NCBI GenBank assembly: GCA_034231615.1 | Contig: CM067306.1 | Location: 43,138,761 to 43,202,760, forward strand | DNA length: 64,000 bases | Origin: Meghimatium bilineatum | Taxonomy: Eukaryota; Mollusca; Gastropoda; Stylommatophora; Philomycidae | Direction of reading: 5' to 3' | Shown: piece after piece, positions 33,706-45,309 of the stretch | How the letters are laid out: each line of letters opens with the position of its first letter | Numbering within the stretch: the stretch's first letter is position 1 | Notes under the pieces: generated by a model | What the model saw: the letters and a program-made list of their open reading frames with translations, nothing else | Told to the model about the DNA's origin: nothing | Database searches by the model: none | Translations under genes and position numbers: made by a program

Positions 33706-34385
33706 GAACAATTAAATGAGACATGTATATAACATTTGCAAGTAATCGATATTATGATATTATTTGTCCGATCCTTAATAACTGTAAACAGACGACAATC
33801 TAATCAACCAATGAGAATCAGTGGTCACTCGAAGGTCAGTTATTGATTATCAGCCGACATAATTTCACTGTGAGCTCATTCAAGATTGTACTTCTGTGTT
33901 TATTACCAGGAAAATGTGTGGTTGAGGCAAATGTGTTCAGTTACACTAGCAGATACAGGCTCACATTCAACATTGCGTAGGTCCTAGATCACGGGTATCT
34001 AGGGATCCCTCACTATTAAACAGCTGTTCATAAGTTACGCGAACGCTTATTTGAGTTATTAGACTCCCTTCCCCGTGTCAACCCCTCATGACTCACTCCC
34101 CCTGTTCGATTATGTCAAAATGTCCCTCACTCCCCCTAATTGTGTAGTACGAATGTACCCCAAAAAACTAATTTTGCTTATTAATTTTAGAATTTTGTTT
34201 TTCCTATTCAAACAATGTATATGCTTGATAAATACAATATTAGTGATGTCAACTTCTGTCAACTTCTGTCAATCCCTCCCCTTCCTGTTAACAATGTGAA
34301 ATATTTTCAAATTCCCTCCTCTAATTGTTGACGTGATTTATAGACAGTTCATAGTAATTCCCAATATTGTAACGCAATTGTTACA
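33706..34385. other. No recognised feature
   Basis: No coding or repeat resemblance. Confidence 0.5.
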
Positions 34386-35315
34386 TATATTATATTATAT
34401 TATATTATATTATATTATATTATATTATATTATATTATATTATATTATATTATATTATATTATATTATATTATATTATATTATATTATATTATATTATAT
34501 TATATTATATTATATTATATTATATTATATTATATTATATTATATTATATTATATTATATTATATTATATTATATTATATTATATTATATTATATTATAT
34601 TATATTATATTATATTATATTATATTATATTATATTATATTATATTATATTATATTATATTATATTATATTATATTATATTATATTATATTATATTATAT
34701 TATATTATATTATATTATATTATATTATATTATATTATATTATATTATATTATATTATATTATATTATATTATATTATATTATATTATATTATCGTATCG
34801 TATCGTATCGTATCGTATCGTATCGTATCGTATCGTATCGTATCGTATCGTATCGTATCGTATCGTATCGTATCGTATCGTATCGTATCGTATCGTATCG
34901 TATCGTATCGTATCGTATCGTATCGTATCGTATCGTATCGTATCGTATCGTATCGTATCGTATCGTATCGTATCGTATCGTATCGTATCGTATCGTATCG
35001 TATCGTATCGTATCGTATCGTATCGTATCGTATCGTATCGTATCGTATCGTATCGTATCGTATCGTATCGTATCGTATCGTATCGTATCGTATCGTATCG
35101 TATCGTATCGTATCGTATCGTATCGTATCGTATCGTATCGTATCGTATCGTATCGTATCGTATCGTATCGTATCGTATCGTATCGTATCGTATCGTATCA
35201 TATCATATCATATCATATCATATCATATCATATCATATCATATCATATCATATCATATCATATCATATCATATCATATCATATTATATTATATTATATTA
35301 TATTATATTATATTA
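34386..35315. repeat. 930-bp pentanucleotide array in four blocks
   Basis: 186 consecutive pentamers without an indel: TATAT x81 (34386-34790), TATCG x81 (34791-35195), TATCA x17 (35196-35280), TATTA x7 (35281-35315). TATTA is a rotation of TATAT. TATCG to TATCA is a CpG-decay-type transition, and TATCA to TATTA another C-to-T. Long frames of Y-I-I-L, S-Y-R-I-V or I-R-Y-D-T are artefacts. Confidence 0.97.
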
Positions 35316-35437
35316 AGAGGTCGGTCGCTGGTTCACTAAAAGATGTGAATTCATATCTATGGTCTATTCTATCTGTTGGGTGTCCCATTCATAAGACGAT
35401 ATTAAAGAGAATACTAGAATATGGCCCCGCGAACTTG

Positions 35438-35662
35438 TGGTTAAACTGTAAATTCTGCTACACAGAAATAAAGACTACTGGTATCATATCTGTTGTAGTT
35501 CAACGTCTAATTCTGCCACACAGAAGACTACTGATGCCATATCTGTTCTAGTTAAACGTTCAACTTTGCCACACAGAAGACTACTGGTGTCATATCTATT
35601 CTAATTAAACGTCTAATTCTGCCACACATAGGTCAAGTTTATTGGTACCATATATGTTGTCA
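35438..35662. repeat. 53-bp tandem repeat, about 4 units
   Basis: Units of GTTAAACGTCTAATTCTGCC plus ACACAGAAGACTACTGGTGT and CATATCTGTTCTA. Confidence 0.88.
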
Positions 35663-36239
35663 AATGTCGCAGAATATAGATGCCATGCCTCATAATGCAG
35701 CAATCGGTAGATGAGTCATCGATAGAAATTATACAAACAATTCCCCATCCGTTTATCTAAATAAGTATGTTGCTATCCCTTGTCAGTAGGAGGCCTTTTC
35801 TAAAAGCATTGTGCACCGCTGAAATTTGGAATCTTCTGAGTAAGAATTAGTGATTATATGAACCGACGGCGGTACATTCTGGACATTCTCATATAAGTTC
35901 CCTCTATTTCAGCAGATGGCGAAGTATATGTTTGTTGATAGTACCCGTGGTGTGTTGATTGTATATTTGCATAGTCGGTAGGACTATCGTCCCCCTGTAC
36001 TTTCTCCCTGGGCAATTTCAAACTCTCAATGGCATAACAACAGACGCATCCACCATGATTCTCTCGTCCAACAGAAGCTCACACATATCTTCCCCACCCT
36101 GTCCATTCTCATTTGTCCTTATACGTACTTTTGACGCTAGTTTGTGTCTCCAAATACCCTCAACTCCAGAGTGACAAGCGCAAAATATCCATGTAAGTCC
36201 CCTGAGGTGTCAAACTCCAATATTTTCCAAACACTAAGG
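35663..36239. other. No recognised feature
   Basis: No coding or repeat resemblance. Confidence 0.45.
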
Positions 36240-36555
36240 ACGCAGTCATCAAACTCCAACATACCCCCCCCCCCTCAGGACGCAGTCATCAAACTCCAAC
36301 ATACCCCCCTCCCCTCAGGACGCTACCATCAAACTCCAACATACTCCCTCCCCTCAGGACGCTACCATCAAACTCCAACATACCCCCTCCTCTCAGGACG
36401 CTACCATCAAACTCCAACATACCCCCTCCCCTCAGGACGCAGTCATCAAACTCCAATATACCCCGTCCCCTCAGGACGCTACCATCAAACTCCAACATAC
36501 CCCCTCCCCTCAGGACGCTACCATCAAACTTCTATATACCCGCTCCCCTCAGGTC
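36240..36555. repeat. 39-bp C-rich tandem array, about 8 units
   Basis: Units of CATCAAACTCCAACATACCC plus CCTCCCCTCAGGACGCTAC. C runs vary in length (for example CCCCCCCCCC at 36267). Period 39 keeps frames open on both strands. Confidence 0.94.
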
Positions 36556-36610
36556 ATAGACATCCATTCAAAATTTGCAGATCCTCGGAGTAAGAAAGAA
36601 ATTTCGTAAT

Positions 36611-36626
36611 ACCCCCCCCCCCCCCC
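36611..36626. repeat. Poly-C run
   Basis: About 16 consecutive cytosines; length is likely unreliable in sequencing. Confidence 0.9.
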
Positions 36627-37475
36627 AATACACACAAGTATACAAGAGCAGTAATATTCCTAATCAGCTGGGAACAAATCGTACAAATACATAGATTATA
36701 GATAATGCAGTAGCGAAACTCTCTCTGATACATTTAATAAATTGGTAAAAAGGAAAAACATGGACATGACAAAATAGAAATTAAGACATCTCTATGATTG
36801 GTTATAACCAGACTATGTACCTGGTAAGCACAGCGAAAAACATGGCCCCGGATGTAAGATACAATATGAAAATGAAAATTACAAATTAATAAAAACTTTC
36901 AGAAGAAATACAGCGAAAAAGGAATTAAATTAAAAAGCCATCAATTTATTGATTGCTTCCGGAGATTACCGGAAGGCTTGGCTATAGAATACCAGAAAGT
37001 GATGTAACATCGATTTTTGTCTGCAATTTATTTTCAGATACCAATTAAATTATGAGTGTTGACCGATGCTCAGTCAACGTACCTTGCTTTCGGCCGTATT
37101 AGGCCTAATTTAATTTTATCGAGGATTGGCTTTAGAACTCTAGTAGTGAGTGGCAGCGAAATCGACTAATTTCACACTGCTCTATCGTATTTAGAAAATA
37201 GTTATTGGCAATAGGGATCGATTTCAGTGCACTACGGGTCAACCGATACCGCTGATTTAATTACAGTAAATATCGAATTGTGTGTAAAATGTTAATACCA
37301 GCAAGTCAGCTTACACATGAATATAGGCTCCATTGCCTGAATTAATCAGGTTATATTTAATGCTATAGCAATTTAGCTATATCAGAGATTCGAATATGTG
37401 TTCAATAAGGGGATTTTTTACAGTTTGATATGTTGCAGATTAACGAAGCAAATGTTCCAAATACAGGACATACCA
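36627..37475. other. No recognised feature
   Basis: Apparently unique AT-rich DNA without coding resemblance. Confidence 0.5.
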
Positions 37476-37479
37476 GATC

Positions 37480-37925
37480 GGTTTTCCAGCTGTTTCTCGT
37501 TATGACAAACCTTAGCATTGCTAATATTTAATGTATTAAGTTTGATATGTTGACTATCCTCCTCGCGCACGGGACATGTCCATAACTGCTTAGATCTTCG
37601 CTTCAGTAAATTTCTCAAGATAGAATGGCCCATAGTATTGGTTCTATATTGAATCGGTTTTCTTTTTGAAACTTCTGTTATGTCTTCTCTATGTTCCACG
37701 ATTATCCTCACTTCCAAGTCGCGTTCTCGGTTATGTTATGCTCATGTATTAAAACATTTTCTGATCGTGTGGACTACCTAAGATCATTGAGTATGTCTGC
37801 TTGGTTCATAGACATATGTTATGTTAGCGAGGGTAGCCTATGTGTCGGTTCGTTCGTATCCCTCCAAACACCCGCGTCAGGGGACAAAGATAAGAGTATT
37901 TTTCTGCCGTAATGCTCAAATTTTA
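37480..37925 (-). mobile_element. LINE-R2 3' part (RNase H end and C-terminus)
   Basis: The minus strand encodes GHSILRNLLKRRSKQLWTCP followed by VREEDSQHIK, the C-terminus downstream of RNase H. Farther upstream (37800-37910) lie degenerate traces of the RNase H end, around CCCTGACGCGGGTGTTTGGA. It aligns with 57005-57420 and with the end of 16940-17765. Confidence 0.75.
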
Positions 37926-38003
37926 GCACTCTCGAATGACTCCACCGATGACTTACACACATGAACTATTTTGACATTCTGAAACATATTCACTAAGGCA
38001 CAC

Positions 38004-38006
<3 letters not shown>

Positions 38007-38060
<54 letters not shown>

Positions 38061-38300
38061 CCATAACCAGTCTAGGTCGTTGGGGTGTCACAATGAGACA
38101 TTTAGTGCATAAAGATCTCCACACATCTCTATCCTCTACCATCCTGATGAGTTTGGAAACTTCACACACTGTCCATTCTTTAATATTATCCAGCCATGTC
38201 TTTTCAGTATGCACGCATGGGAATAGGCTTGCGATTTCAACAAGTTTAGTGCTTGCTTTACGGCAAACACAACCATCAGACTGCTTATTGTTGCGGTGAA
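38007..38300 (-). mobile_element. LINE-C 3' end with (ATT)n tail
   Basis: The minus-strand frame reads HTEKTWLDNIKEWTVCEVSK, LIRMVEDRDVWRSLCTK, CLIVTPQRPRLVM, then runs into the (AAT)n run 38007-38055, which is its simple-repeat tail. The WLDNIKEW and RMxEDRxxWR motifs define LINE-C in this window. Confidence 0.82.
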
Positions 38301-38495
38301 TGATCACTGGCTTTGTGACTGTTCTTGCGTTGAATCTGGTAGTAACGGTCTATGCGCACCGCTGGCGACCCAGTCGTGTAAATCACACCTGTATCATGGA
38401 CATGATCGCAGATGAGTGTCATGACCTCATCATTGCTAATAGTATATAGATTCAGTTTGCGTGGATGCTGGTGTAGAACAGATTCAGCCACTTAA
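38300..38495 (-). mobile_element. LINE-R RNase H fragment, first Asp lost
   Basis: The minus-strand frame has NDEVMTLICDHVHDTGVIYT followed by TGSPAVR. The expected Y-T-D-G-S is YTTGS, so the first catalytic aspartate is replaced. The domain is cut short where the LINE-C tail begins, again suggesting nested insertion. Confidence 0.7.
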
Positions 38496-39248
38496 TCTGC
38501 TTTATCATCACACATGAATGTTGGTATACAACAACGTGTCAGCCACTTCAGCTGCACTATCACCGCATGGGAAACATCTTGAGATCACTCCAATAGTTTA
38601 TTAGATCAATAAGACACCCCGGATACATGCCACGCTTCTGTAATGAAGCCCTCCTTATGTCTAGTAGCATTTTATCTTTATAAGTATGTGAAGCAAGGGT
38701 GCAAGTATGATACAGTTTATTCATTGGTACCATACCTTCCGGCGTGGGCGATCATATGTCTCTCCACAGTCTTCTGTTTGCTATACATTTAAATACAGTA
38801 CATTTTAAAAAAGGAGTTTTAAGACATATAGGACCGATTTACTTGTACTCGGAATATATCATATACCATCCATCCCTATCTATGAAACATAACGCCACCG
38901 TATCTCGTAATGTTAACGAGAAATACATCATCGAATCATAGCACATAACTGCGAAGTTTCAAGCGATAATCTCCAGTAATCCAAGAAAAATCCAAGTTAT
39001 GAGTAAGTCGTCACTAACTGAATTCTAACCCTCGACATCACCAGCACAAAGCGAACGGTTTAACTTCTATGATTGTGAGAACCGCTGATGATCTAGTTGA
39101 TGTTCTTGTCAATAAGCAAGTCAAGCCAATAATATCATCATTTACTATTACCATTCCTATTCTAATAATTATATTTTCTTACTAGTTTTTTTCTCTGCTT
39201 GGTAGATGTCTATGAATACTCACACTATCACACTCGGGCTCAATATAT
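38496..39248. other. Mostly unrecognised; weak LINE-A tail trace at 38710-38770
   Basis: On the minus strand 38710-38770 reads LWRDMIAHAGRYGTNE-like, resembling RELWRAMIAYTSWHGT at 7280-7326. The remainder shows nothing. Confidence 0.3.
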
Positions 39249-39406
39249 CCATGATTACACAAACACAGGCTGATGTTGTTGATGATTACACAAACACAGG
39301 CTGATGTTGTTGATGATTACACAAACACAGGCTGATCTTGTTTATGATTACTCACACACAGATTGAAGTTATTTATGATTACTTGAACACGTATTGAATT
39401 TATTTA
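39249..39406. repeat. 31-bp tandem repeat, 5 units, decaying to the right
   Basis: Units of TGATGATTACACAAACACAG plus GCTGATGTTGT; the last two units are strongly diverged. Confidence 0.9.
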
Positions 39407-39634
39407 TTGAGTTTCGACGCTTCGGGGTTTCCACGCCTTCCAAAAAAAAAGGCAAGAAAATGGTGGATAGCTTTCTGCTTATCCCACAACATCAAGCATG
39501 AGAATATAGATAGAGGGGGCGACAGCCGCTATCACGTGTCTGATGATGCACGCAACAATACCCAGAGTGATGACTTCAGACTAACAGTGCATGCTGCGCA
39601 AGATAAAAAGTTGCATAAAAGGAAAGTAGTTTAA
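39407..39634 (+). CDS. Unrecognised 75-codon open frame
   Basis: The frame starts MSFDASGFPRLPKKKARKWW and includes IAFCLSHNIKHENIDRGGDS. It has basic residues and a tryptophan-rich patch vaguely like transposase DNA-binding helices, but the likeness is too weak to name a family. It starts exactly at the edge of a decaying minisatellite. It could be a short chance frame. Confidence 0.15.
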   Translation: MSFDASGFPRLPKKKARKWWIAFCLSHNIKHENIDRGGDSRYHVSDDARNNTQSDDFRLTVHAAQDKKLHKRKVV

Positions 39635-39801
39635 CACCCTTCTGAACAACATGTAAAGTATTACGAAGATCTACTACAGATAATGTCGGAGTAAGAACTG
39701 ATGCATCATCGAGTAAAACTACAATGGGTGGTTCAGTTTTAAGAACAGAAAGAGCTGCATTAATTTGGGCAGTCAAAATGAACAAGAGGAGACTAAAAGA
39801 G

Positions 39802-39957
39802 ATTGTAAGAAATGGAAGTGATAAGGCTAGCTGGGAGAAAGTTTTTTCAGAGATTGTAAGAATTGTAAGTGATAAGGCTAGCAGGAGAAAGTTTGTTCGA
39901 AGAATGATAGAAATGGGATGATCAGTATAGCGGGAAGAAAGTTTTTTTTCCAGAAAA
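39802..39957. repeat. About 51-bp degenerate tandem repeat, 3 units
   Basis: Units include GATTGTAAGAA, GTGATAAGGCTAGC and GGAGAAAGTTTTTTC; the third is diverged. Confidence 0.75.
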
Positions 39958-40404
39958 TGTACAATCAAAATGATGGAAGTGGGAAAAAACGAATTGTTTG
40001 CTCTTGAATAATCAGCAGAATCCACAATGAACAACTGACTGGGGCAATGTGTTTATATAGCTTTAAACGTCAGACGAAATCGCAAGCGGGTTAATTATAT
40101 GAATATCCTTATAGTGACCTGTTGCTGCTTCCTAATCAAGAATTAAACTACCTATCTAGTAATGTTAACGAGAAATGTATCATTGAGTCACGAGTACAAG
40201 ATATCACACCAGACAAGTCCATACGTGATGCGATACCCATTTCAATCAAATTCACCCGGTTGTAGCCATTCATAATGTGAGTTCAACATTTATTTATCAA
40301 TCTCTTTGTATCTTTAAAGCAACTATGGCACACGCACCTTAAAATATTCTAAATAGGTTAGGTTCTTCAATGCATTAATTACGTTAGAAGGATCCATTGT
40401 TATC
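39958..40404. other. No recognised feature
   Basis: AATGTTAACGAGAAAT at 40162 recurs at 38910, a short shared motif of unknown meaning. Confidence 0.4.
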
Positions 40405-40640
40405 TTTATACTCTGTTGCCTACAGTATTGGACACTTAAAACGAAATGATAGTATCGAAAGGCTGATTCTAGAGGGCAGAGTGCCAGGCAAGAGAAGAAG
40501 AGGAAGACCAAGAATACGATGGACCAGCGGCATCGAAGAATGTGTGCAGATGTCTCTGGCCAATGCAGGTCTGCTTTACCAGAACAGAGAGGCCTTCAGA
40601 GTATCTACGACGAAGACAATGTTTGGAAAGAATATCCCAC
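40405..40640 (+). mobile_element. LINE-B C-terminal tail
   Basis: The open frame reads IGHLKRNDSIERLILEGRVP, then GKRRRGRPRIRWTSGIEECV, and SLANAGLLYQNREAF. This is the end of a LINE ORF after RT. It is 5' truncated. A SINE-1 fragment follows without a gap at about 40641. Confidence 0.85.
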
Positions 40641-40806
40641 CGAAGATGAATGTGTCGGGCCATTGACGCAAATAAAACGGTGACACAACTAATTTCCATT
40701 CTCTGGACTACATCCTGCTGGATATCTAGTAGGACAATGGTCCTGCTACAAGGGAGATCCGTCGGGAGTTTGAGAATGAACGCTGAAGAAGAAGAAGAAG
40801 AAGGAA
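40641..40806 (+). repeat. SINE-1 3' half with GAA tail
   Basis: GATGAATGTGTCGGGCC, ATTCTCTGGACTACATCCTG and GAATGAACGCTGAAGAAGAA match the 3' half of SINE-1. GAA tail at about 40784-40806. Confidence 0.85.
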
Positions 40807-41110
40807 AGAATATGCCACTTGATATATACTGTTGCCATGCTCGCCAGTGTCTCAGCACGCTCTCTACTCTCAACACCTATACGTCTGGTACAAATGTGGG
40901 GGTAATTTTTTCTATTGGCATATTGCGTTAATGACTCCACTAGTTGACGGCACACCATTCTCGCTTCACCTTTTCGGAGCGTGTTCGTTGCATTACTAAA
41001 TATGCAAGCCTAAGAGTTGCCATGTGACACCATTATTCTCGAAATTTACAGATTTTTCTTAAACTTGTGCTTGCTATCGCCACCATTTGGATTGAAAATG
41101 AAACTGAGGT
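40807..41110. other. No recognised feature
   Basis: Nothing recognised beyond a poly-C run at the right edge. Confidence 0.4.
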
Positions 41111-41329
41111 TGGTTTTGGTTTGTGGCTTGGAGCACGTACCCCCCCCCTATTATATTATTATTAATGTGATTATTTCCCTTGGCTATGTTTGACAATTGA
41201 TATATATCAATTATTTAACTATTAATTTCTTTAGGGTTAGGCTTTGGGTTTCGGTTAGGAGAAGTATTATTTTACATACCTAACCCTAGCCCTACATACA
41301 TTCATATTAAAATAATAAAGGATAAACAT
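41111..41329 (-). mobile_element. Second MITE-like copy, truncated
   Basis: TGGTTTTGGTTTGTGGCTTG, ATTATTAATGTGATTATTTC, TTTAGGGTTAGGCTTTGGGT and AATAAAGGATAAACATGA align in order with the reverse complement of 3924-4197. About 30 bases of the far end are missing, and LINE-A sequence starts there. Confidence 0.65.
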
Positions 41330-41337
41330 GAATCTAT

Positions 41338-41912
41338 TTTCAAGTAGTGTCTTTAGCAAGATGCCATGTCTTTTATTACGTTCAAAATATTTTATGTGTT
41401 CGATTTGTTTTTCCTTTTATAGTTTTGTTTTCTTACAGTGTTGTCCGTACCTTTTTGTCCCAACCCCCTCTTTCGACGATGTTTTCCCTATTTTTGTAGA
41501 TATCCACATCTTAAAGACATCAATTCTGTATTTAAGTTGTTATCCATGTTCCTGAGCCATGCATTAATATAGAGTAGGTTTAGCATTTATTCATTCTCAT
41601 TTTTAGTTTGTAATTGATTTCGACGTCACTCGTTTCCTCCTGCTATTGAAAATACTTTTAGCCATTTCTTTTCTTCTTTTAAATTGTTTCACATCTACCA
41701 TTATTTGTGATTATTGTGTCTAAGATACAGAGGCTGGTCTACTTGTTACATTATCTATGTATTCTCATGTTTCGGGCTTGTTCCGTATTGATTTTACTAA
41801 TCATCACTTTTTAAAATTTGCTTTTGGCAATTAATATCTATACTATATTTCCTACTGAATTTGTTGACTTGATCTAATAATGATTGTAGTTCTACGTGTC
41901 TACATAAAATAT
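41338..41912 (-). mobile_element. LINE-A RT palm/thumb fragment
   Basis: Minus-strand frames, interrupted by shifts, show LLDQVNKFSRKYSIDINCQK, MISKINTEQARN, a SVSYLGTIITNNGRC-like segment and MHGSGTWI. This is the stretch after the RT catalytic loop. The lower-coordinate half matches 52556-53030 and overlaps the region seen at 45310-45626. Confidence 0.75.
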
Positions 41913-42000
41913 GAAACCTGTATTTGTTCAGAGATGATGAACAGCAACATTTATGTAAAATATGAAATTATTAATCTTTAAACAAACTACCGGAGCAAGC

Positions 42001-42169
42001 TATCATCCACTCCCTAAAACAGGTGCGCTAGAACTCCCACTTTTGATCCACTCCATAAAACAGGTGCGCTAGAACTCCCACTTTTGATCCATTCCATAAA
42101 ACAGGTGCGCTAGAACTCCCACTTTTGATCCACTCCAAAAAACAGGTGCGCTAGAACTCAAACTTTTAC
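42001..42169. repeat. 41-bp tandem repeat, 4 units
   Basis: Units of GATCCACTCCATAAAACAGG plus TGCGCTAGAACTCCCACTTTT. Confidence 0.95.
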
Positions 42170-42359
42170 TGCAATGTTTCATATACCCTACACAATATGA
42201 GTGTAATGAGAGGCGTGCCAAGTAAGTCACACAATAGTGTCTCATTAAATCAACAACAAGGATGGCAAGAGTTGAAATCAATGAAAGTTAAAGGAGGAGA
42301 GTAGGACACAATGTAGAAACTACAATTAAATTAAGGAACAATTAATTTCGCTTAGACAA

Positions 42360-42434
42360 GTATCATTAGATCGATCACATAAATGTTGCCTATATCTGGT
42401 ATCGATCATATAAATGTTGCCTATATCTGGTAGG
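42360..42434. repeat. Short tandem duplication, 2 units
   Basis: ATCGATCATATAAATGTTGC plus CTATATCTGGT is duplicated. Confidence 0.85.
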
Positions 42435-42529
42435 CGTCGCTATTGAAGGCTAGATCTCTAATAAAGATGGCAATTGAAGCAATAATTTCTACTAGGAACA
42501 ATCTTTTTATTTTTGGCTGTCTATGAATG

Positions 42530-42700
42530 TCCAAATGGAACGACCATTTGGTTCATTCCCAAACTATTGCACGTTAGCAGGATGTAGACCAGTCAATGGA
42601 ATACGCTGTACCGCAGTTTATAGCTTGGCTGTGATATCTGTACCTTTATGCCCGATACACAGTATTTCAGCAATATATTTTTCGTTGCTGTGTACTTCTA
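42530..42700 (-). repeat. SINE-1 copy (diverged)
   Basis: GTTAGCAGGATGTAGACCAG, GCTTGGCTGTGATATCTGTA and CCTTTATGCCCGATACACAG match the reverse complement of SINE-1. Confidence 0.7.
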
Positions 42701-43064
42701 AAGAATTGATAGTCAACCTCAGATCATATCTTCCTTACAGAAACAGAGGTTGACAATCTTTATGAGTCACGGCTGAATGAGTTTTTTTAAGTGCAGTATT
42801 GGGTCAAAAAGGCTTCTTTTATACTAGGAAATTTAAGCAATGTTATCAGAAATGGAGGCCAGTGTATATAGTAGTTTTAGATTAGTGAGCCACCGAAAAT
42901 GGAATATGAAATTTGATTAGTGGGACACCAAAAACGAAATTTAGCATGTACGCAGTATGTTGTCCACCTCTGCACTAAATCTTCTAATGTTCTGTTCAAT
43001 TTTGACCAATCTATACAAAAAAGTGAATTCGCTAAAATTCTAATAAAATATATCACGTTCCCAC
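42701..43064. other. No recognised feature
   Basis: Nothing recognised; TTAGTGRG(C/A)CACCRAAAA is duplicated at about 42883 and 42920. Confidence 0.4.
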
Positions 43065-43185
43065 CCGTGTGTTATTTATTTGTTTCCACTCATGTTTTGT
43101 ATTTGATTCAATCCGTGTGTTCTTTATTTATTTCCATCCGTTTGTTCTTTATTTGTTTCCACTCGTGTGTTCTTTATTTGTTGTG
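43065..43185. repeat. 26-bp degenerate tandem repeat, about 4.5 units
   Basis: Units of CCGTGTGTTCTTTATTTGTT plus TCCACT. Confidence 0.85.
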
Positions 43186-43239
43186 AAACGACCTTAATCT
43201 GCGCCGAAAAAACAACAGACCAAGAGATGTTGAAATATA

Positions 43240-43317
43240 TGCATTCTACTCTCACTTTCTCTCACTCGATCTCTGACTGTCTCTCTCTCACGTTCACTCA
43301 CACACTCTCTCTCTTCG
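43240..43317. repeat. TC-rich simple sequence
   Basis: CTCT-dominated low-complexity stretch with CACTC and GACTG interruptions. Confidence 0.8.
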
Positions 43318-43324
43318 TTAGTTG

Positions 43325-43505
43325 TGAAACTTCTTCAGATTAGCAGCATGTTATTCAGGGAATAGAATGTGTTGTGTCATAGAATACAGCTTGGCTGTCA
43401 TATCTGCACCTTTTTGCCTGACTCATCCGACTTCAGCATAACCTCTGAGTCACTTTAACCATCTATGGGGAAGGACAGCCAAGTCCATCCAAAAACCGTT
43501 TTAGT
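43325..43505 (-). repeat. SINE-1 copy (diverged)
   Basis: AGCTTGGCTGTCATATCTGC, GCCTGACTCATCCGACTTCA and GGGGAAGGACAGCCAAGTCC match the reverse complement of SINE-1. Confidence 0.75.
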
Positions 43506-43779
43506 CATCTCCAACGAAATGCATGATAATTAAGTTGCTATTCTTTGCTCCCAATTATTGCCACGGAAATGCACTAGGGATGCATTCTACTTGCTTGCGT
43601 AACGTGTTGGTCGAACATACTTCTCGCTCTGTCCTGCAAGTCTGCAGTCATATTTGCATATTTGTGCCACAGTTAATACAGTATCTCCTGAATCGCAGCA
43701 TAGACGTCTCACAATTGCGGGATATGTATTCAGTAGGAGCTTGTTAAGCGCCTTCTTGGAATCCACATTAATCCATCTT

Positions 43780-43910
43780 CCATTTCACTTATTATTGTGG
43801 TCTAGTTCCGTTATAATCGTGGTCTAGATCACTTATTATATTTATCTATTTCACTTAATATTGTGGTCTAGTTTACTCATTTTTGAGTCTAGTTCAGTTA
43901 TTCTCAACTT
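43780..43910. repeat. Degenerate repeat with TATTGTGGTCTAGTT core
   Basis: TTATTATTGTGGTCTAGTTC and variants recur four to five times at irregular spacing. Confidence 0.65.
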
Positions 43911-44314
43911 TTGTGGTTACCGACGATATACCCCGTGCCGATATTTGGGAAACATGTTAATTCATGGCCTCCGTGAGATCTAGAAAAGTATAAATAAACT
44001 CTCTTAGTGGTTCATTATCATAGATTTCATTAGATGTAATTCAGTTATTTACATTTAAGTGGCATCTATTGGTGGTCTGTGAACCCTGATGTACAATGCT
44101 TTCTAGGTGGTCCATCCAAGCAAATATGACCATCAGGGATGTCATATGACAAACGTAGCGAACCACTGCTCTAGTTCATGCTGTCTTGAACAGCCCCCGA
44201 AACTGCTTACAACGACGTAGTTGCAACACCCTAGACGAAGCACACTTTTATACTAATGATATTTTGTTCGTAGGTTAATCAAGTTCCCAAATGGATCTCT
44301 TTTGTATCAGGATA

Positions 44315-44410
44315 GTCCTAATATATTTCCAGCAGGAAGCAATCAAGAGAGCGGATATGCGTTTTGTCGTCATTTATTTGCGTTAACGTCCCACCACATC
44401 CCGCTTCGGC
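44315..44410 (-). repeat. SINE-1 fragment (strongly diverged)
   Basis: TTCCAGCAGGAAGCAATCAA, ATTTATTTGCGTTAACGTCC and ACCACATCCCG align with the minus-strand fragment at 26282-26375. Confidence 0.6.
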
Positions 44411-45309
44411 GGTAGTAATTAGTACTTTCAGTGGGTTTACCATATTCACTGAAAGGTAAACTTTCGTTATATTGCTAGTAAGACCAGCCATATGTAGCAA
44501 CCTGTAACCCGAACTGCAAGCCGGTCACCAACCCCAAACCTAGCAACACTCACGGTCAAACCTGCTTGACCCTATCCCTTCTGTCTGTGTCGCTATAGAC
44601 GTAACCATATAAGTCCACGTAATGACACGAAATGTTAACTGACAAGACTAGAGAATTTACTTTATCTTGAATTAGCCATACTAAATTCTTGGTCAAATAT
44701 TACTAACCGCAGAAACTATTTCGACAAATGAGGATGGTTTCAAAGTCGAATATTAAGAATATAAATAATTCACACATGAATTGATAGTAGATACCAACAT
44801 GTATGTAACTGACACCTAAACAAAAATCACTAATAAATAACACTAAATAAGCTCAGAAGATTAATTAAAATTCTTCGAAAAGAATACAGAAGTAATCAAT
44901 TCCCCATATACCTCTGGAACAAGACTGATTGAGTACTTTACAGATGCAGTGACACTATACAGAAAACAAGGAACTAAGGGTGTTCATTCAGAACATGTTT
45001 GATAACAAAAACACATTATAGATGCAGATTTGAAAAAGTAAAATCAGGATTACAGTAAACATCAATCTATTCAGATGGCTATAATTTTATGTGGATGTGA
45101 AAGACGACACTTAATCGACTGTCGGCAGTACAGAAGATATGTTCGCATAATTCATTTATTTATATACTACTCCAAGTATATAAATAGTGACCAACCAAAA
45201 CACTACAATAATCATAAACGTTACGTATGAAGTCTTAACTCTGTTGACAGGTCTGTATAGGAGACCGTCATGACTTAATGTAGGCACAGAAAGAAGGATT
45301 CAAACTTTT
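44411..45309. other. No recognised feature
   Basis: AT-rich DNA with no coding or repeat resemblance. Confidence 0.5.

Noticed and set aside
34333-35316. 327-codon open frame through the pentamer array
   Set aside because: The frame encodes only Y-I-I-L and S-Y-R-I-V repeats, and the opposite strand is open too. It is a by-product of simple repeats.
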